Below, piece by piece: positions 22,005-33,386 of a stretch of 64,000 nucleotides of DNA. Source of the DNA: Chalciporus piperatus (lineage: Eukaryota; Basidiomycota; Agaricomycetes; Boletales; Boletaceae). A program made the translations under genes and the position numbers. Under the pieces are notes generated by a model. The model ran no database searches, was not told the origin of the DNA, and worked only from the letters and a program-made list of their open reading frames with translations. Position 1 is the first letter of the stretch. Each line of letters opens with the position of its first letter. Location of the stretch: contig JBBPTG010000002.1 of NCBI GenBank assembly GCA_038093975.1, positions 682,001-746,000 of the forward strand, read 5' to 3'.

Positions 22005-22439
22005 TTACTTCTTTCTGGAGTTGGCTTTGACGGGTTGAGGTTGTGCAGGTGGGACATAGTTTTTGGCACGACGGAAGAGGAGGACGTGAGGTTCCGGAGC
22101 TGGGTTGCGGAATGAGATTGGTCAAACTGAGAGGGAGAGATGCTATACCGTGAACTTCGTAATGCTGCCACCCTAGGCTTTGAGTGATGCCGATGCCCCT
22201 CCACTCCGTCTCTGTGAGGAGCCGTAGTGTACCCTCTTTCTCATCGAAGAACTCTTTTGGGATAAGCTTGAGAAGAGGCTTGGGTAGAATGACGTGGCGG
22301 TATTCGTATTGATCGTCCGAGTATCTGTCGGAATAGTGGATCCTGTGGACTGTTGTAGATATTCTGATGCGATGGAATGTAACATGTCTTACTTTTCGAT
22401 ATACTCCTCGAGTTTGTTGTTAGCCGCGCGGTCAGCCAT
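22005..22439 (-). CDS. CKS1: Cyclin-dependent kinase regulatory subunit CKS1/Suc1
   Basis: This small adaptor binds CDK1 and phospho-threonine substrates and promotes multisite phosphorylation in the cell cycle. Three exons give 111 residues, and no single frame reveals it. Exon 1 (22439-22393) encodes [16 protein letters not shown]. Exon 2 begins [20 protein letters not shown], matching the family's YSD-Y-D-EYRHV-LPK core, and continues through [20 protein letters not shown]. Exon 3 begins [16 protein letters not shown], completing the conserved HxPEPH hinge that controls the beta-strand exchange. The stop is at 22005-22007. The SLGW form of the QS-GW motif is as in budding yeast. An insert of about five residues (FDEKEG) lengthens the loop before LRLLTE. 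The gene is divergent from MER3. Confidence 0.96.
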
Positions 22440-22702
22440 CGTTCTGGGTAATATGTGGATAACGAGGGTATGAGACGCTGAAACGGTGCAGATCAACGAA
22501 AGTTATGCTGCTCGAGGAACTTGGCGCGTCGTACAGTCGACTGGCAGTGAGTACGGATTGCCAGTGGATTGATCAGAAGCCGACTGGCCACAAGCTAATT
22601 TAACCCACGCGGTACACGTGACCGCGCGTCTGTGACATGTGTCACGATACTTAAATTGCTCAGGAGCACATCGCGTCCCGACGCGTTTTGTTCCCGATTA
22701 TC
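22440..22702. promoter_or_regulatory. Shared CKS1 / MER3 promoter with MBF/E2F-like sites
   Basis: This 263-bp region between divergent start codons contains TTGGCGCG at 22521-22528 (E2F/MBF-like) and a perfect ACGCGT at 22681-22686, plus several further CGCG cores around 22605-22630. Such boxes drive G1/S and premeiotic genes through MBF in yeasts. Their role here is inferred. Confidence 0.5.
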
Positions 22703-25700
22703 ATGGATCCCAATCCTCGCTGGAGTTCTAGCTATTGGGAAACCAGAAATTATCACGGAGCCCGATACCACGGGGAGCCATACGAGGGACAGTTCCCTTC
22801 CCCGTCCCCGCCCTCCGTGCACGGTAGTGACCACTGGAACTACCTCGATTCATGGAATGATGGTCGTGAGTATATGCGTCCAATTCGTAGCACAAGCTCA
22901 TATATGCTGTATCAGATTTCTCGCCATCTCCGCAAGACTCAGAGAGAGCGAGCAACGCTCGTGTTGACCACTCTTCCGCTTCAGTGCTTTCCACGAGCCG
23001 CTACCTCGACGGACATGTCCACACTGGGGTGCAATCTTTCCGTTCTCCCGCTCGACCCTTTGGGGGTGGTCTTTCGAGGCAGGAGACCCACTCTGGCCGA
23101 GTGCCTGGTAAATCTCATCGCCGTCATGCTTGTCTCCGCTTAAGGCTTTGTATTTGACAGAAAGCTACGGAATGGGTTCCCAAGGGATGCTGGGGCCGGA
23201 TCACATCTATCCGACTCACTACTCGGCTCAGGAACTTTCTCCAGCCAGCTCAGACAAAGCAAGCCTACAGCGCGATGTTCCTCGTAACCAGGAAATAACA
23301 CGGAACGCATTCGGATGGAAGTTACGCCCGGTTTCTGAGTTACGTGCGTGAAGAGGATGCATTCTCTATCTTACATTGACCATCGGAATAGCTGATAGGT
23401 TCCGTGGAGTATTCAAATTCGGCGTCTTCAACGCGATACAGTCGGCATGTCTCGATCAAGTTCGAGTCTTGTCATATTTGCAGAGACGTAATATTGACAC
23501 ATGCACCCGCTAGGTCCTGTACTCGCAGGAGAACATTGTAATTGTCACGTAGACTACATGCATCTCTTACTGAATCATCTTACAGGTTATTAGTGGTCAG
23601 TTTGGTCGCTTGCTCTTGTCCGTGTATCCATTACCTTTCAATTAGCGCCTACCGGAAGTGGAAAGACAGTTATTTTTGAGCTGGGCATGATTCGAATGTT
23701 AACGCAAACTGCGAATAATACACGGTCGTCAAAGTGTGTATACGTTGCCCCTACAAAGGTGAGATTCTTACCCTCTTTGCACGCAGCTCAATCGATGGTA
23801 TTCAGGCACTCTGCAAGGAGAAACATAATGAATGGACCGCAAAATTTGGAGGACTTGGTGTGAAATGTAAGGGGAACTATATATTCTGATTGCCCGAGCT
23901 AACCTCTACTTCTGTCAGGCTGCGAATTGACCGGTGATACCCTCCTATCTGGCAAGGGAGTTTGGGGGGATGCTAAGAGTTCTCACATAATGTATGTGTT
24001 CGATCAACTGGATAGGTCGATTGTCATCCGTTCTCCACAGCGTGACAACGGTGAGGATACCGCATCGCATTTGCCTCTGAAATTTAAACTCTGCGTGATG
24101 GTAGGCGGAGAAGTGGGACAGCTTAACAAGAAACTGGTACTTCTCTCGTTCCGTGCACCCAATTCTGATACAAAAGTTTTGTTAGGGCTGATCACTCTGG
24201 AATATTGTCACAAATTAAATTGTTTCTCGTAGACGAGGTGAGCCAGTTGGGTTGCCTCGCAATCACTAAGGGTTTGCTTTTGTCGGCTTCAGGTCCATGT
24301 CTTGAACGATTCACGGGGAAGTACTCTCGAGGTTGTAATTTCGCGCATGAAAACACGGGGATCTGGAACACGGTTTCTGCTTGTCTCGGCCACTATTCCC
24401 AACGTGGAGGACATCGCATGTTGGATTGGCAGTAGCGACAACTGCACTCACCCGGCAAAAATATTCAAGGTCAATTCATCCCTTCTAGAACCATGGTCTA
24501 ATACTGAGCGCCTGCAGTTTGGCGAAGAGTTCCGTCCCTGCAAGCTTACAAAATTCGTCTATGGAGTGCCTAAGCCCAATGGCCAGAATGATTTCGTGTA
24601 TGCACGAACCCTCGATCTTCGTCTATTTTCCGTGTTACAGCGACATTCGACGAATAAGCCTATTCTCATTTTTTCTCCGACTAGGAAAGGTATGCAGAGC
24701 TCCATAGCAGTCGTCATGTTGTGAATCCGGGAGAATGCACAGGGACGGTGGATACAGCCAAGCAACTAGCGAAGGAATTTCAACAGACCCTGAGGGCAAA
24801 AGGTGCCTTGCCATGGTCACCCCCTACTCGGTAAATATGACTCAAGCTCGTGGTTCGCTGCTTATCTCCATCCAGTATCGATCGAAAGTTTCACGACAAG
24901 GACCTTACTGGTGTGTCAGATGGTGAATATAATGAACGACGCCTAATCCACTTCGTAAGCACTGGCAGCAATGGGAATAGCAGTCCATCATGCTGGACTG
25001 GATGCTGAAGATAGGAAGGCGGTGGAAGAGCTGTACTTGCAAAAGATTTTGCGCGTCTTAGTCGCTACATCGGTAAGGATTTAGCACTCATATATGCAGG
25101 CTTGATGTTCTCACCGCTACGCAGACTTTGGCAGTTGGTGTTAATTTGCGTGAGTAATCTGTCTGCATCAATACCCATGCCTTAAATGCTATGAAGCTGC
25201 CCAAATGGTTGTCATCAAGGGTGTCAAACTCTATCACAATGGTGAGATGAGAGAGTACTCGGACCTCGATATCATGCAGATGATGGGTCGAGCGGTAAGC
25301 TTTCCCTCGTCAGTTCATCCTGAGACCAATCTCTTCTCATTCAGGGTCGACCTCAATTTGGTACGGAACATTTCAGCAAACGTTTACTGGCTGACTTAGG
25401 CTTCCAGACGACGAAGGGATTGCAATAGTGCTCTGCGAACCAGAACTGGAGCACAATTATCGTGCACTTGCTCAGGGGAGCACGACACTGGAGAGTACTC
25501 TTCACCAAAACCTCGTAGAACATCTGAATTCGGAGATCGGTCTAGGAACAATATCGACCATCACAAACGCGAAGGATTGGCTTCGTCGCTCGTTCCTATT
25601 TTGCCGCATCCAGAAAAACCCAGAGCACTATGATGTCGGTAAAGATGAAAATCAGACTTGGGAAGAGAAAGTCGATGAAATCGTCATGCAAAGTATACAA

Positions 25701-28700
25701 ATACTACGTGACACCCAGTTGATTACCTACAGCGAGAGAGACGGAAAGGTTTGTTCCACGGAATATGGTGATGTCATGAGCAAGGTGAGTGTGTTAAGTC
25801 TCGGCGTCTATGGTGTCCATCTTGATGTCACTAGTTTTACATCCGGCAAGCGACTGTAAGTCCGCACCAGACTACCCTACACCCAAGCTTTATCAGGAAA
25901 CAAGATGCGGGCAACATTGAACCTACCTTCTACGGCAACCATGCGCGATGTTGTAAGGCTTCTACAGGGCTGCAGGGCGGTGATTCGTATGCTGACATTG
26001 GATAGCTCGAGTTGATATCTACATCCGAAGAGTGACTGGTAGCATCTGTGAGAGATTTTCCGCTGAAGCTAAATCTTGCCACAGGTTGGCCGACCTGAGG
26101 CTGCGTAACGGGGAGAAAGCGGTACGAGAACTTAGGCCATACATCCTCACATACTCAGTCATTCTTAGATGTACGAAAAGATCCGTTGTCACCAAGACAT
26201 CCGATTTCCACCCAAGAAGATGGTCGGGACGAGCGAAAAGATACTTCTATTGATACAGGTGAGAAATTCGAAGCTTGAAATGGGATCTTTTATCTTGACA
26301 AAACCACAGGCAATTCTCGCAGGCCTCCCTCTCAATAGTCCTGAGTTTAGGTCCTCAGAAGGCCAGCCATACTTGGAGGCCGTGTCGATTTTCCGACATG
26401 CAACGCGCATTGTCACAGGTGCGCAACTATGCATACCAGGTCACCGCTAATCTGTTCCATAGCTGTGGCAGAAGTTGCCATCATCAACCGTAACGGCGCT
26501 CAACTTAAGCATGCACTCGAACTGCATGTATTCACATTGATAATTAGCATACCTCCGCTTATCATGATTGCAGAGTACGCTGTCTCAATGCAAAGTCGTG
26601 GGAGGACAGACCATTAGTCCTGCGGCAGATTGAACACATTGGAGAAAAATCGTAAGTAGTGGTGCAGATCCGAGTCTAATGCCTCCTAATACCGGGTTAG
26701 AGTAAAGGTAGCGTCGAACAACAGCAACCGAAACAAGACTGACGAGCCAACGAGGTATTGGCGGAGAACGGTATCAACTCGATCCAAAAGCTCTTGCAGA
26801 CTACTCCCTTTCGGATTGAAGAGGTGAGTTCTCACCTTGTGATTCAATATTATGTCTGATGCCCCCCCATTAGCTACTTAATCGGCGACCTCCGTTCGGT
26901 TTTGAAGTACTGGCTGCCGCAACAGAATTTCCCAAGTATTTTCTGGACGTACGGGAAATAAGGACTACCCACGGCGATGGAAAAATACCTGTGGAGGTAG
27001 AGTTTTCTGTTCAATGTGGTCTCGTCATCGACAGCTCGGCGCCTCAAAGAGTCAAAAAGTCTAAGTGGAGCAAAACTGAGATGACAACACTTCTCATAGT
27101 GACCTCCGATCTGGAATTCGTTGACTTCCGCCGAACTGCGTAAGTGGTCCGTATTGTCGCTTTTGATCCCCTACTAACAACCATCGTCCGAATACAAGCA
27201 CCAAGGCCCTCAGAGACAAGAAAGAATTCGTTATCACCGCACAACTCACGAAGCCAAGCCAGGTCATCAACGTCTATATTGCATCCGTACGTGAAACATT
27301 TTTGTGAGTCAATGTCCAGTAACCTATGTGCGTGCAGGATAAGTTCGCTGGTGTCACTGTCTCTCGGACGTTGGTACCAAGCGTCGCACCAAATAATTTT
27401 CCAACGCTGGAAACTCGTCCGTTGACATCAGTCGTGAGTTTATTGTCATATCTACTTGTCGTCGAGAGTTAATGATGTACTTCAAGGAAATGGACCTAGA
27501 GGGCCTGGAGGACATCCCCGACTTTTGGGACATCGATTTGGATGCCGATGACGCCGGGATGCAAGTGCCTCATGTCGTGGATCTTACCACAGGTCGAAGT
27601 AAGCGACCAGTTCTTAAGCTGTTGTCATCCAATTGACACATATCACAGGCAAGGGTGCTGGATGGAAAGCTGGTGACAAAACTCAGCCAACAACAAACGT
27701 ACCGACCACGCAACCGGATGGGCCAGAGCCTAGAAAACGTCCTGACGGCAAGTACGAGTAAGCACGCGTGTCCTCTGTCCGGAAATTTGATGCTTATCTT
27801 GTTCCAGGTGCAATCACCCTTGCAAGGACAAGCTTAAGTGTCGCCATTACTGGTGGGTGGCATGCTTAGTTTCCAATCTGCTTAACTCGGTCCAGCTGTC
27901 ATGAGGGACTTTTGGACCCTCCACGAACAACGAAGAAGAAGCAACTACTAGATGCAAGAGATTTAGACGCAAAACCAAAAAACCCGCCACGAAATGCCAC
28001 TGAACAGAAACGGTAGGCAGAACAAACCATGAAGCGACGGAGATCCTATCTAAACCTGCCAGACGGAACCCCATTCTTTCCAAACCAGACAAGCTATACG
28101 AAGATTCCAATAATTCCTCGCGTCTTGTCCATCTAGGCGATCGGCAAGGGTTGAAGATCGTGGGCGGCTCCATGAAATCTCGCATCAACAAGATGGCACC
28201 AAACTTTGACCTGCAGTTGACAACGTTGAAACGGTCACGGTCACCTACACCTGGTAACGAGGCAGATGACGCATATAACGAGCTCCCATCGATCTCCGAA
28301 ATGTTGGAAGTGGACACGACGTCATCGAAAACCAAGAACACCATTCTCGCCGATGAAAAGGTGCCCGAAAATCCGCCATCAAAGCGAACCAGAAGAGACG
28401 AAAGCGCTCCCCTGTTTGACTCGAGCCCACATGAAAAGGTTCTTTGCTTCTTCTCCCCTTCGCCGCCCAACTAATGATCATCAGTCTACCACGTTATCAA
28501 GTATTCGCTCACCGTCTCCCCAGTCCTACAAGAAACGGCTGTTCCTCCCCAGCTCCGACGACGATGACACAGCCGACGACTGCTGCGATAGCTACCCTAC
28601 GTCGAGGACTACAACACCTTATTCTGCCAACCCTTATCGCGAGAGCCACGCCGATGTCATTCCCAATCGCTTCGTCGACGCCGAGATGGATCGATCAATG

Positions 28701-29039
28701 TTCAGTCAACGCTCGAAAGACGAGGCAAGCGCCCACCGCGCATTCCTTGGCGATACTCTGGACGCAGCCACCCCCCATGGGACGCCGACCGTCTCTGCCA
28801 TGAATAGGAAGGGTTCGTACACGCTTTCCCCCTCGAGGATTTCAGGTTTTATACGACGATCGAACGCGCAAGACCGCCCGAATGACATATATCACGGACA
28901 CGATTTCGCTCCGACTCATCCTGCCAGGTCGCATACACCTGTCGATTCCAGCAATCGCAATGACACTCTGGACGACCCTCTCGCGGATTTTGAAGAGTGG
29001 CTTGCGAGTGGTGCTGTGGAAATCATCGATCATCCCTGA
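22703..29039 (+). CDS. Meiotic DNA helicase MER3/HFM1
   Basis: This is a Ski2-like superfamily 2 helicase that stabilises recombination intermediates and promotes crossovers in meiosis. It has more than twenty short introns, and the splice joins I checked stay in frame. An N-terminal disordered region (from 22703, [20 protein letters not shown]) leads to [20 protein letters not shown]. Motifs follow: Walker A APTGSGKT near 23645, [23 protein letters not shown], then [18 protein letters not shown] and motif VI QMMGRAGRPQF. The winged-helix/Sec63 region contains [20 protein letters not shown] and [21 protein letters not shown] zinc-knuckle [20 protein letters not shown] lies near 27808-27910, matching the HFM1 C-terminal motif. 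A Ser-rich disordered tail of about 370 residues ends at 29039. It looks intact. Confidence 0.93.
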
Positions 29040-29148
29040 CTGAATTCGAAGTCCCCGTCGTTCCCCAAGTTGAAGTGCTGCCGAGTTGTTTTGTAGCTCT
29101 TAAGAATTCATTCATTCTCCTTGATCAATTCAACTCTGCGAGTTAAGC

Positions 29149-29154
29149 AATAAA
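29149..29154 (+). terminator. Candidate polyadenylation signal of MER3
   Basis: An AATAAA hexamer lies 110 bp after the MER3 stop codon, before the convergent TIM54 end at 29273. Fungal poly(A) signals are degenerate, so this is only suggestive. Confidence 0.4.
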
Positions 29155-29272
29155 CGCACAAAGTAGACGAACAGAGTAGTGAGAATTGCTCCAGGGGTGA
29201 TAGAGCTTGCCATTATGTATGGTATTGATATAGATAAAGAATCTAGAGGAACTTGGATCTCAGCTGATGAGC

Positions 29273-30814
29273 TCATCGCTCGCTCTTGCCAGCGGGTTCG
29301 CTTCCAACTTTCTCGTCCTCATGAGAGCCGTCAAACACTCTCAGCACGCCCAAAAATCTCTCATCCCAGCTGACACCACTCCCCGGACCCACAATTCCCC
29401 ACCCTTGCTCTTCTCCTCTCCACCTTAATTCCTTGCTTAGACGTTCCGCCCTAAGTTCGACCTCGCTTGGTGGTGGATTGCTCTCTTCTTCCTTGGTTGG
29501 CTCACGCACCCCGCGTGCAAGTTGACGTGCCGTAGCGAGACGTTCGGGTAGCTTTTTGTAGTAAGATTCACGAGCGGTGGTTATGTTCGATAACGGGGAA
29601 TGTGGAACGAGCACCGACTCCGAGGCTAACGAGAAGTCAAGGTCACCACCTTGTGGCTGACCGGGTGTGTTTTTTACTTCATCGGCCTCCTTGTTATCTG
29701 CGCGTTCAGCAGTTTCGATGTCGGCATGGGTATGGGAGTCAGGACCTTGGAATTCGCTCGTTTTGTTGACAACGAGAGAGTAACCAGCTTCGCAACCTAT
29801 GCGAGTCTTGTGCCGCTCGTTGAAGAAATCCCATATCATGTGGGGGATGTAACGGAAGCCGACATAATTAATGGATGGAACAAGAAGGATAGGTGGATGT
29901 GGCGGTAGAAGAGTAGGTGGTGTAGAATTCACTAAAGCAGCATCGGATGGCGCGGAGGCGTCGTGTGAGGATCGGTCGGGTAGCTGGAGGGGGGGAGAGT
30001 AGATATTAAGAGAAGGGGGAAGTCTGGACTTTGTTGGTATTGGTTCAGCGTGTGGGTCATCCACAATTCCAATTGGCGATACGTCGAGATCCTCCACTTC
30101 GTCAAACCGTCCGTCTGATGCCAATTCTTGAGCCAGTTTGTCCTCTCTGTCAACAATTTCCAATCCTCCACTCCAGCCTCGCTTGAGGCCGGCCATGTAC
30201 TCCTTGAAAGTATGTCGTCCAACGAGGACGATACCACCTTCAAGCTCTCGTGTGCGGCGTGGCTCGGGGTTGAGGTGCTGGAGTGCTTCGTGTAGGGTTG
30301 GGGGCTGGTCAATCCCCAACTGCAGACGACGTGCTTTGACGACGTCGGAGGCAATGCGGTCTGCAAGGTCGCCGGTGTGACGAGTAGCGACGAGTTCATA
30401 GTCGATGGCAGCCGCGACTAATACAGGCTGTGAAGCACGCGTTATGATGGCAAGACCATGAGCTAAGTTGCATGCACCTACTTTGACATACTTCCTGAAG
30501 AACCTGACAGCTCGGTGATGGTCCTCGTCACCTGGCCATTTGGCACCGTACACAACCACATTGCGAGGAAGCTCTTTGGGTTTCATAGGCTCATCGGCGA
30601 GGTGTTTGACGCGGTCAACGTATGATTGGCGAATAGCACGGGCTTGGTGTCGGTCGTACGCATAGTAGGAGACGATGGAGGAAGTGACCGTGATGAATAT
30701 GCACCAATTTCTTGAGGGGAGACGTGGCCGGGCTGATATCCAACTCGCTGGTATTCCGGTATACTCGAGAGCGGCGCGTATGCCAGACTTTCGAGGAGGA
30801 GTAGGTGAGTCCAT
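29273..30814 (-). CDS. TIM54: Mitochondrial inner-membrane translocase subunit Tim54
   Basis: Tim54 is part of the TIM22 complex, which inserts carrier proteins into the inner membrane. The start chosen is the internal Met at 30814 (MDSPTPPRKSGIRAALEYTG), because the open frame above it, up to 30904, runs into the promoter of the divergent SNW1 gene and reads unlike the family. The protein has 513 residues in a single exon. The signature IPASWISARPRLPSRNWCIF is followed by a hydrophobic segment (ITVTSSIVSYYAYDRHQA). Conserved blocks are ELPRNVVVYGAKWPGDEDHH and FFRKYVKVGACNLAHGL. A middle Pro-rich linker precedes PSINYVGFRYIPHMIWDFFN and the C-terminal GVSWDERFLGVLRVFD. The lack of introns is unusual for this locus. 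Confidence 0.92.
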   Translation of the reverse strand: MDSPTPPRKSGIRAALEYTGIPASWISARPRLPSRNWCIFITVTSSIVSYYAYDRHQARAIRQSYVDRVKHLADEPMKPKELPRNVVVYGAKWPGDEDHHRAVRFFRKYVKVGACNLAHGLAIITRASQPVLVAAAIDYELVATRHTGDLADRIASDVVKARRLQLGIDQPPTLHEALQHLNPEPRRTRELEGGIVLVGRHTFKEYMAGLKRGWSGGLEIVDREDKLAQELASDGRFDEVEDLDVSPIGIVDDPHAEPIPTKSRLPPSLNIYSPPLQLPDRSSHDASAPSDAALVNSTPPTLLPPHPPILLVPSINYVGFRYIPHMIWDFFNERHKTRIGCEAGYSLVVNKTSEFQGPDSHTHADIETAERADNKEADEVKNTPGQPQGGDLDFSLASESVLVPHSPLSNITTARESYYKKLPERLATARQLARGVREPTKEEESNPPPSEVELRAERLSKELRWRGEEQGWGIVGPGSGVSWDERFLGVLRVFDGSHEDEKVGSEPAGKSER

Positions 30815-30943
30815 CCGACATGAGACTGACCTCCATCGGAACTCGGAATGATATTTTAGCACAGCCACTCTGACGACAAACACAGCCAAACACCATGCTG
30901 ACACAATTCCGAGTTCGACGTCGACCGCGTTCAGCTCGCTACA
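30815..30943. promoter_or_regulatory. Short divergent promoter, TIM54 / SNW1
   Basis: Only 129 bp separate the TIM54 and SNW1 start codons, so the two housekeeping genes share one compact promoter. No specific site was assigned. Confidence 0.5.
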
Positions 30944-32894
30944 ATGGCTACTCTCACTGCGTAAGTCACAAGTTCATCCTCGTCCTGCTACCACTCTGAA
31001 CATATGAAACAGTGTATTACCGCAACCAATTTATATCCCCGATGTGCAAAATGACGAACAAATATCTAACCTGATCCCTTCACAGTCTGTGGTGGTCAGG
31101 GCCTCAGTTCCACTCTACGGAAAGCGTGGTGGATGGAAGCCCTCATCCCAAGATGACTTCGGTATGTGTCTCTCACCATTTAACAACTTTCATATCTGAC
31201 TCCGCATAGGTGACGGTGGAGCCTATCCCGAGTGTCACATTGCACAATATCCTCTCAATTTGGGGAAGAAAAAGGTAGGTCTAATGGTCCCGTTCATCGT
31301 CACTCCTATTCATGCATCGCCTAGACACAAGCTGGAAACACCCTTGCCCTTCAAGTCGACTCGGAAGGCAACGTTCGATATGATGCCATCGCACACCAAG
31401 GCCAACGAGCTGGCAAAATTGTTCAGTCTCAATTCAAAGATCTTGTCCCTCTCCCCCACCGCAAAGATCTCACAGATGAACAACGCGCCATGGAGAGGCC
31501 CTCTGAAGATGAGGTCCAGGCCACGACAGAGCGGACTAGACAAGCACTTGAGCAATTGGTCACGGGCAAGATCAAGGCTGCCCAACCCAAAAACGTCCCT
31601 GATGGAGTCGGTAAGACGACATATATCCGGTATACTCCTGGTCAACAGCAAGGCGGAGACGGTGGCGCATTGAAGCAGAGGATTATCAAGATGTCTGAAG
31701 TGGTGGAGGATCCCTTGGAACCCCCTCGCTTCAAGCATAAGAAGATTCCTCGAGGGCCACCGAGCCCACCACCACCCGTCCTGCGGAGTCCGCCACGGAA
31801 AGCAACGGCTGCTGAGCAGAAAGAATGGATGATCCCCCCATGTATATCAAACTGGAAGAACAACAAAGGTTTCACCATTCCACTGGACAAACGTCTGGCT
31901 GCCGATGGCCGAGGTCTCCAAGATGTTGGTTTTCTTCGTTGTGTCCCTGCATTGCTATCAGGCTGACTATTCATCTCACTAGGTGTCCATCAACGATAAC
32001 TTTGCCAAGTTTTCCGAGTCCCTGTTTATTGCTGACAGACACGCTCGTGAGGAAGTTCGACAACGAGCACTCATGCAACAGAAATTGGCCCAGAAAGAAA
32101 AGGAAGTCAAGGAAGAGAACCTTCGTCTACTCGCCCAGCGAGTGCGTGAGGAACGCACCGGCGCTGCTCCACCGGCTCCCCGACCTACTGCAGAAACGCG
32201 TGCCGCTGTTGCTTCTGCATTGGGCGGTTATGGAAGTGACTCAGAGGCTGCATCGTCAGCTGCCGACTCGGAAGACGAAGAAACTGAGGAGGCCGCGAAG
32301 GTTAGGGATGAAATGCGCACAGAGAAACGCCGAGAACGAGAGCGGGAGATGCGGATGACAAACATGGGCACCGAGCAACGCGCTAAGATGCTCGCTCGGC
32401 AGCAAAATCGTGACATCTCCGAAAAGATCGCGCTTGGGCTCGCGAAACCAACGATGTCGAAGGAGAGCATGCTGGATTCGCGACTGTTTAACCGGGAACA
32501 GCTCAGCACCACGTTTGGAGATGATGAGGGCTATTCCTTGTATGACCGCCCGCTGTTCCATGGCTCGACTGCTGCCGCTGCGATCTACAAAGCACATGGC
32601 AACATTGCTCCTGAGGGTAGCAGCGAGGAAGCATATGGAGGCGGGACAGAAGAGGGTATAGGAAAGGCTCTCACCAACGACCGCTTCGGGCTGGGCCAAC
32701 CTCGCGTGGGCTTTGAAGGTGCCAGTGAGCAGGAAGTAAGGGAGGGCCCAGTGCAGTTTGAGAAAGACTCAGGGGATGTGTTCGGGCTTGACAAGTTTTT
32801 GGATGAAGCGAAGGGAGGACGGAAACGAGGACTGGATACTGATGTAGGTGGGTCGAGAAAACGAGTACAACTGGAGAAGGCAGGCGATGAGTAG
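30944..32894 (+). CDS. SNW/SKIP domain spliceosome protein Prp45
   Basis: This is a core spliceosome component of the Prp19-associated group and also a transcription co-regulator in animals (SKIP). It starts at 30944 (MATLTA) and has four introns, the last ending at about 31982. Landmarks are VLPQPIYIPDVQNDEQISN, SVPLYGKRGGWKPSSQDDFG DGGAYPECHIAQYPL, IPPCISNWKNNKGFTIPLDK with the name-giving SNW tripeptide, then FAKFSESLFIADRHAREEVR and a long charged coiled-coil-like stretch. RQQNRDISEKIALGLAKPT and DSRLFNREQ are conserved C-terminal blocks, followed by YDRPLFHGSTAAAAIY. The length is about 590 residues. The family is certain. Confidence 0.96.
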
Positions 32895-33386
32895 TGATTG
32901 ATTGTCTGTTTCATCCTGGCTAATTCTCATCCATCATGTTTTCGATCTGCTACTGGTGTACTTTTAATGTTATTCGCTCATAATAGACTGGAAATGTATC
33001 AGATCATCAGCTGATACCGTCGTTGATGTTGACTGGTCGTTGGCATGGAGCCACGGGCATTGGTGCCGCGGTCTTTTTTTCGTCGCTTTGTTCTGTTGTG
33101 TTTTGCACTCGTCCTTGTATTCCTCTCCTCGTCGTTCATCGCACTGAGCACAACCGGTGTACATTGTCCTGTCTTTATTCCTACACCCGGCCTCGAACTA
33201 TCCTTCAAGTTCACACTCGTTACACGCTACAAGCTACATCACTTCTATTGATATACACACGCTCTCCATACCAACCAGCACACACCTATCGCACCGCGAC
33301 CATCTCAAAAGGACTCGAGTTAAAAGTCTCCACACTAACCTAGCAACTACCCTCTCTTTTCCGTTTTCCATTCTTTCGAGCACAGA
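32895..33386. other. Intergenic, pyrimidine-rich 5' region of the SH3 gene
   Basis: This 490-bp stretch is T/C-rich, especially 33130-33380, as expected for a promoter and long 5' UTR. ORFs at 33023-33343 and 33045-33251 are Leu/Ser/Thr-rich products of that bias and are not supported as genes. Confidence 0.5.

Noticed and set aside
23990..24240. Possible disruption of the MER3 helicase core, where no long frame is open
   Set aside because: Three short introns restore [13 protein letters not shown] and DEVH without any frame break.
27847..28470. Antisense ORF of 207 codons opposite the MER3 3' part
   Set aside because: The plus strand carries the conserved zinc knuckle and spliced MER3 tail; the antisense product resembles no protein.
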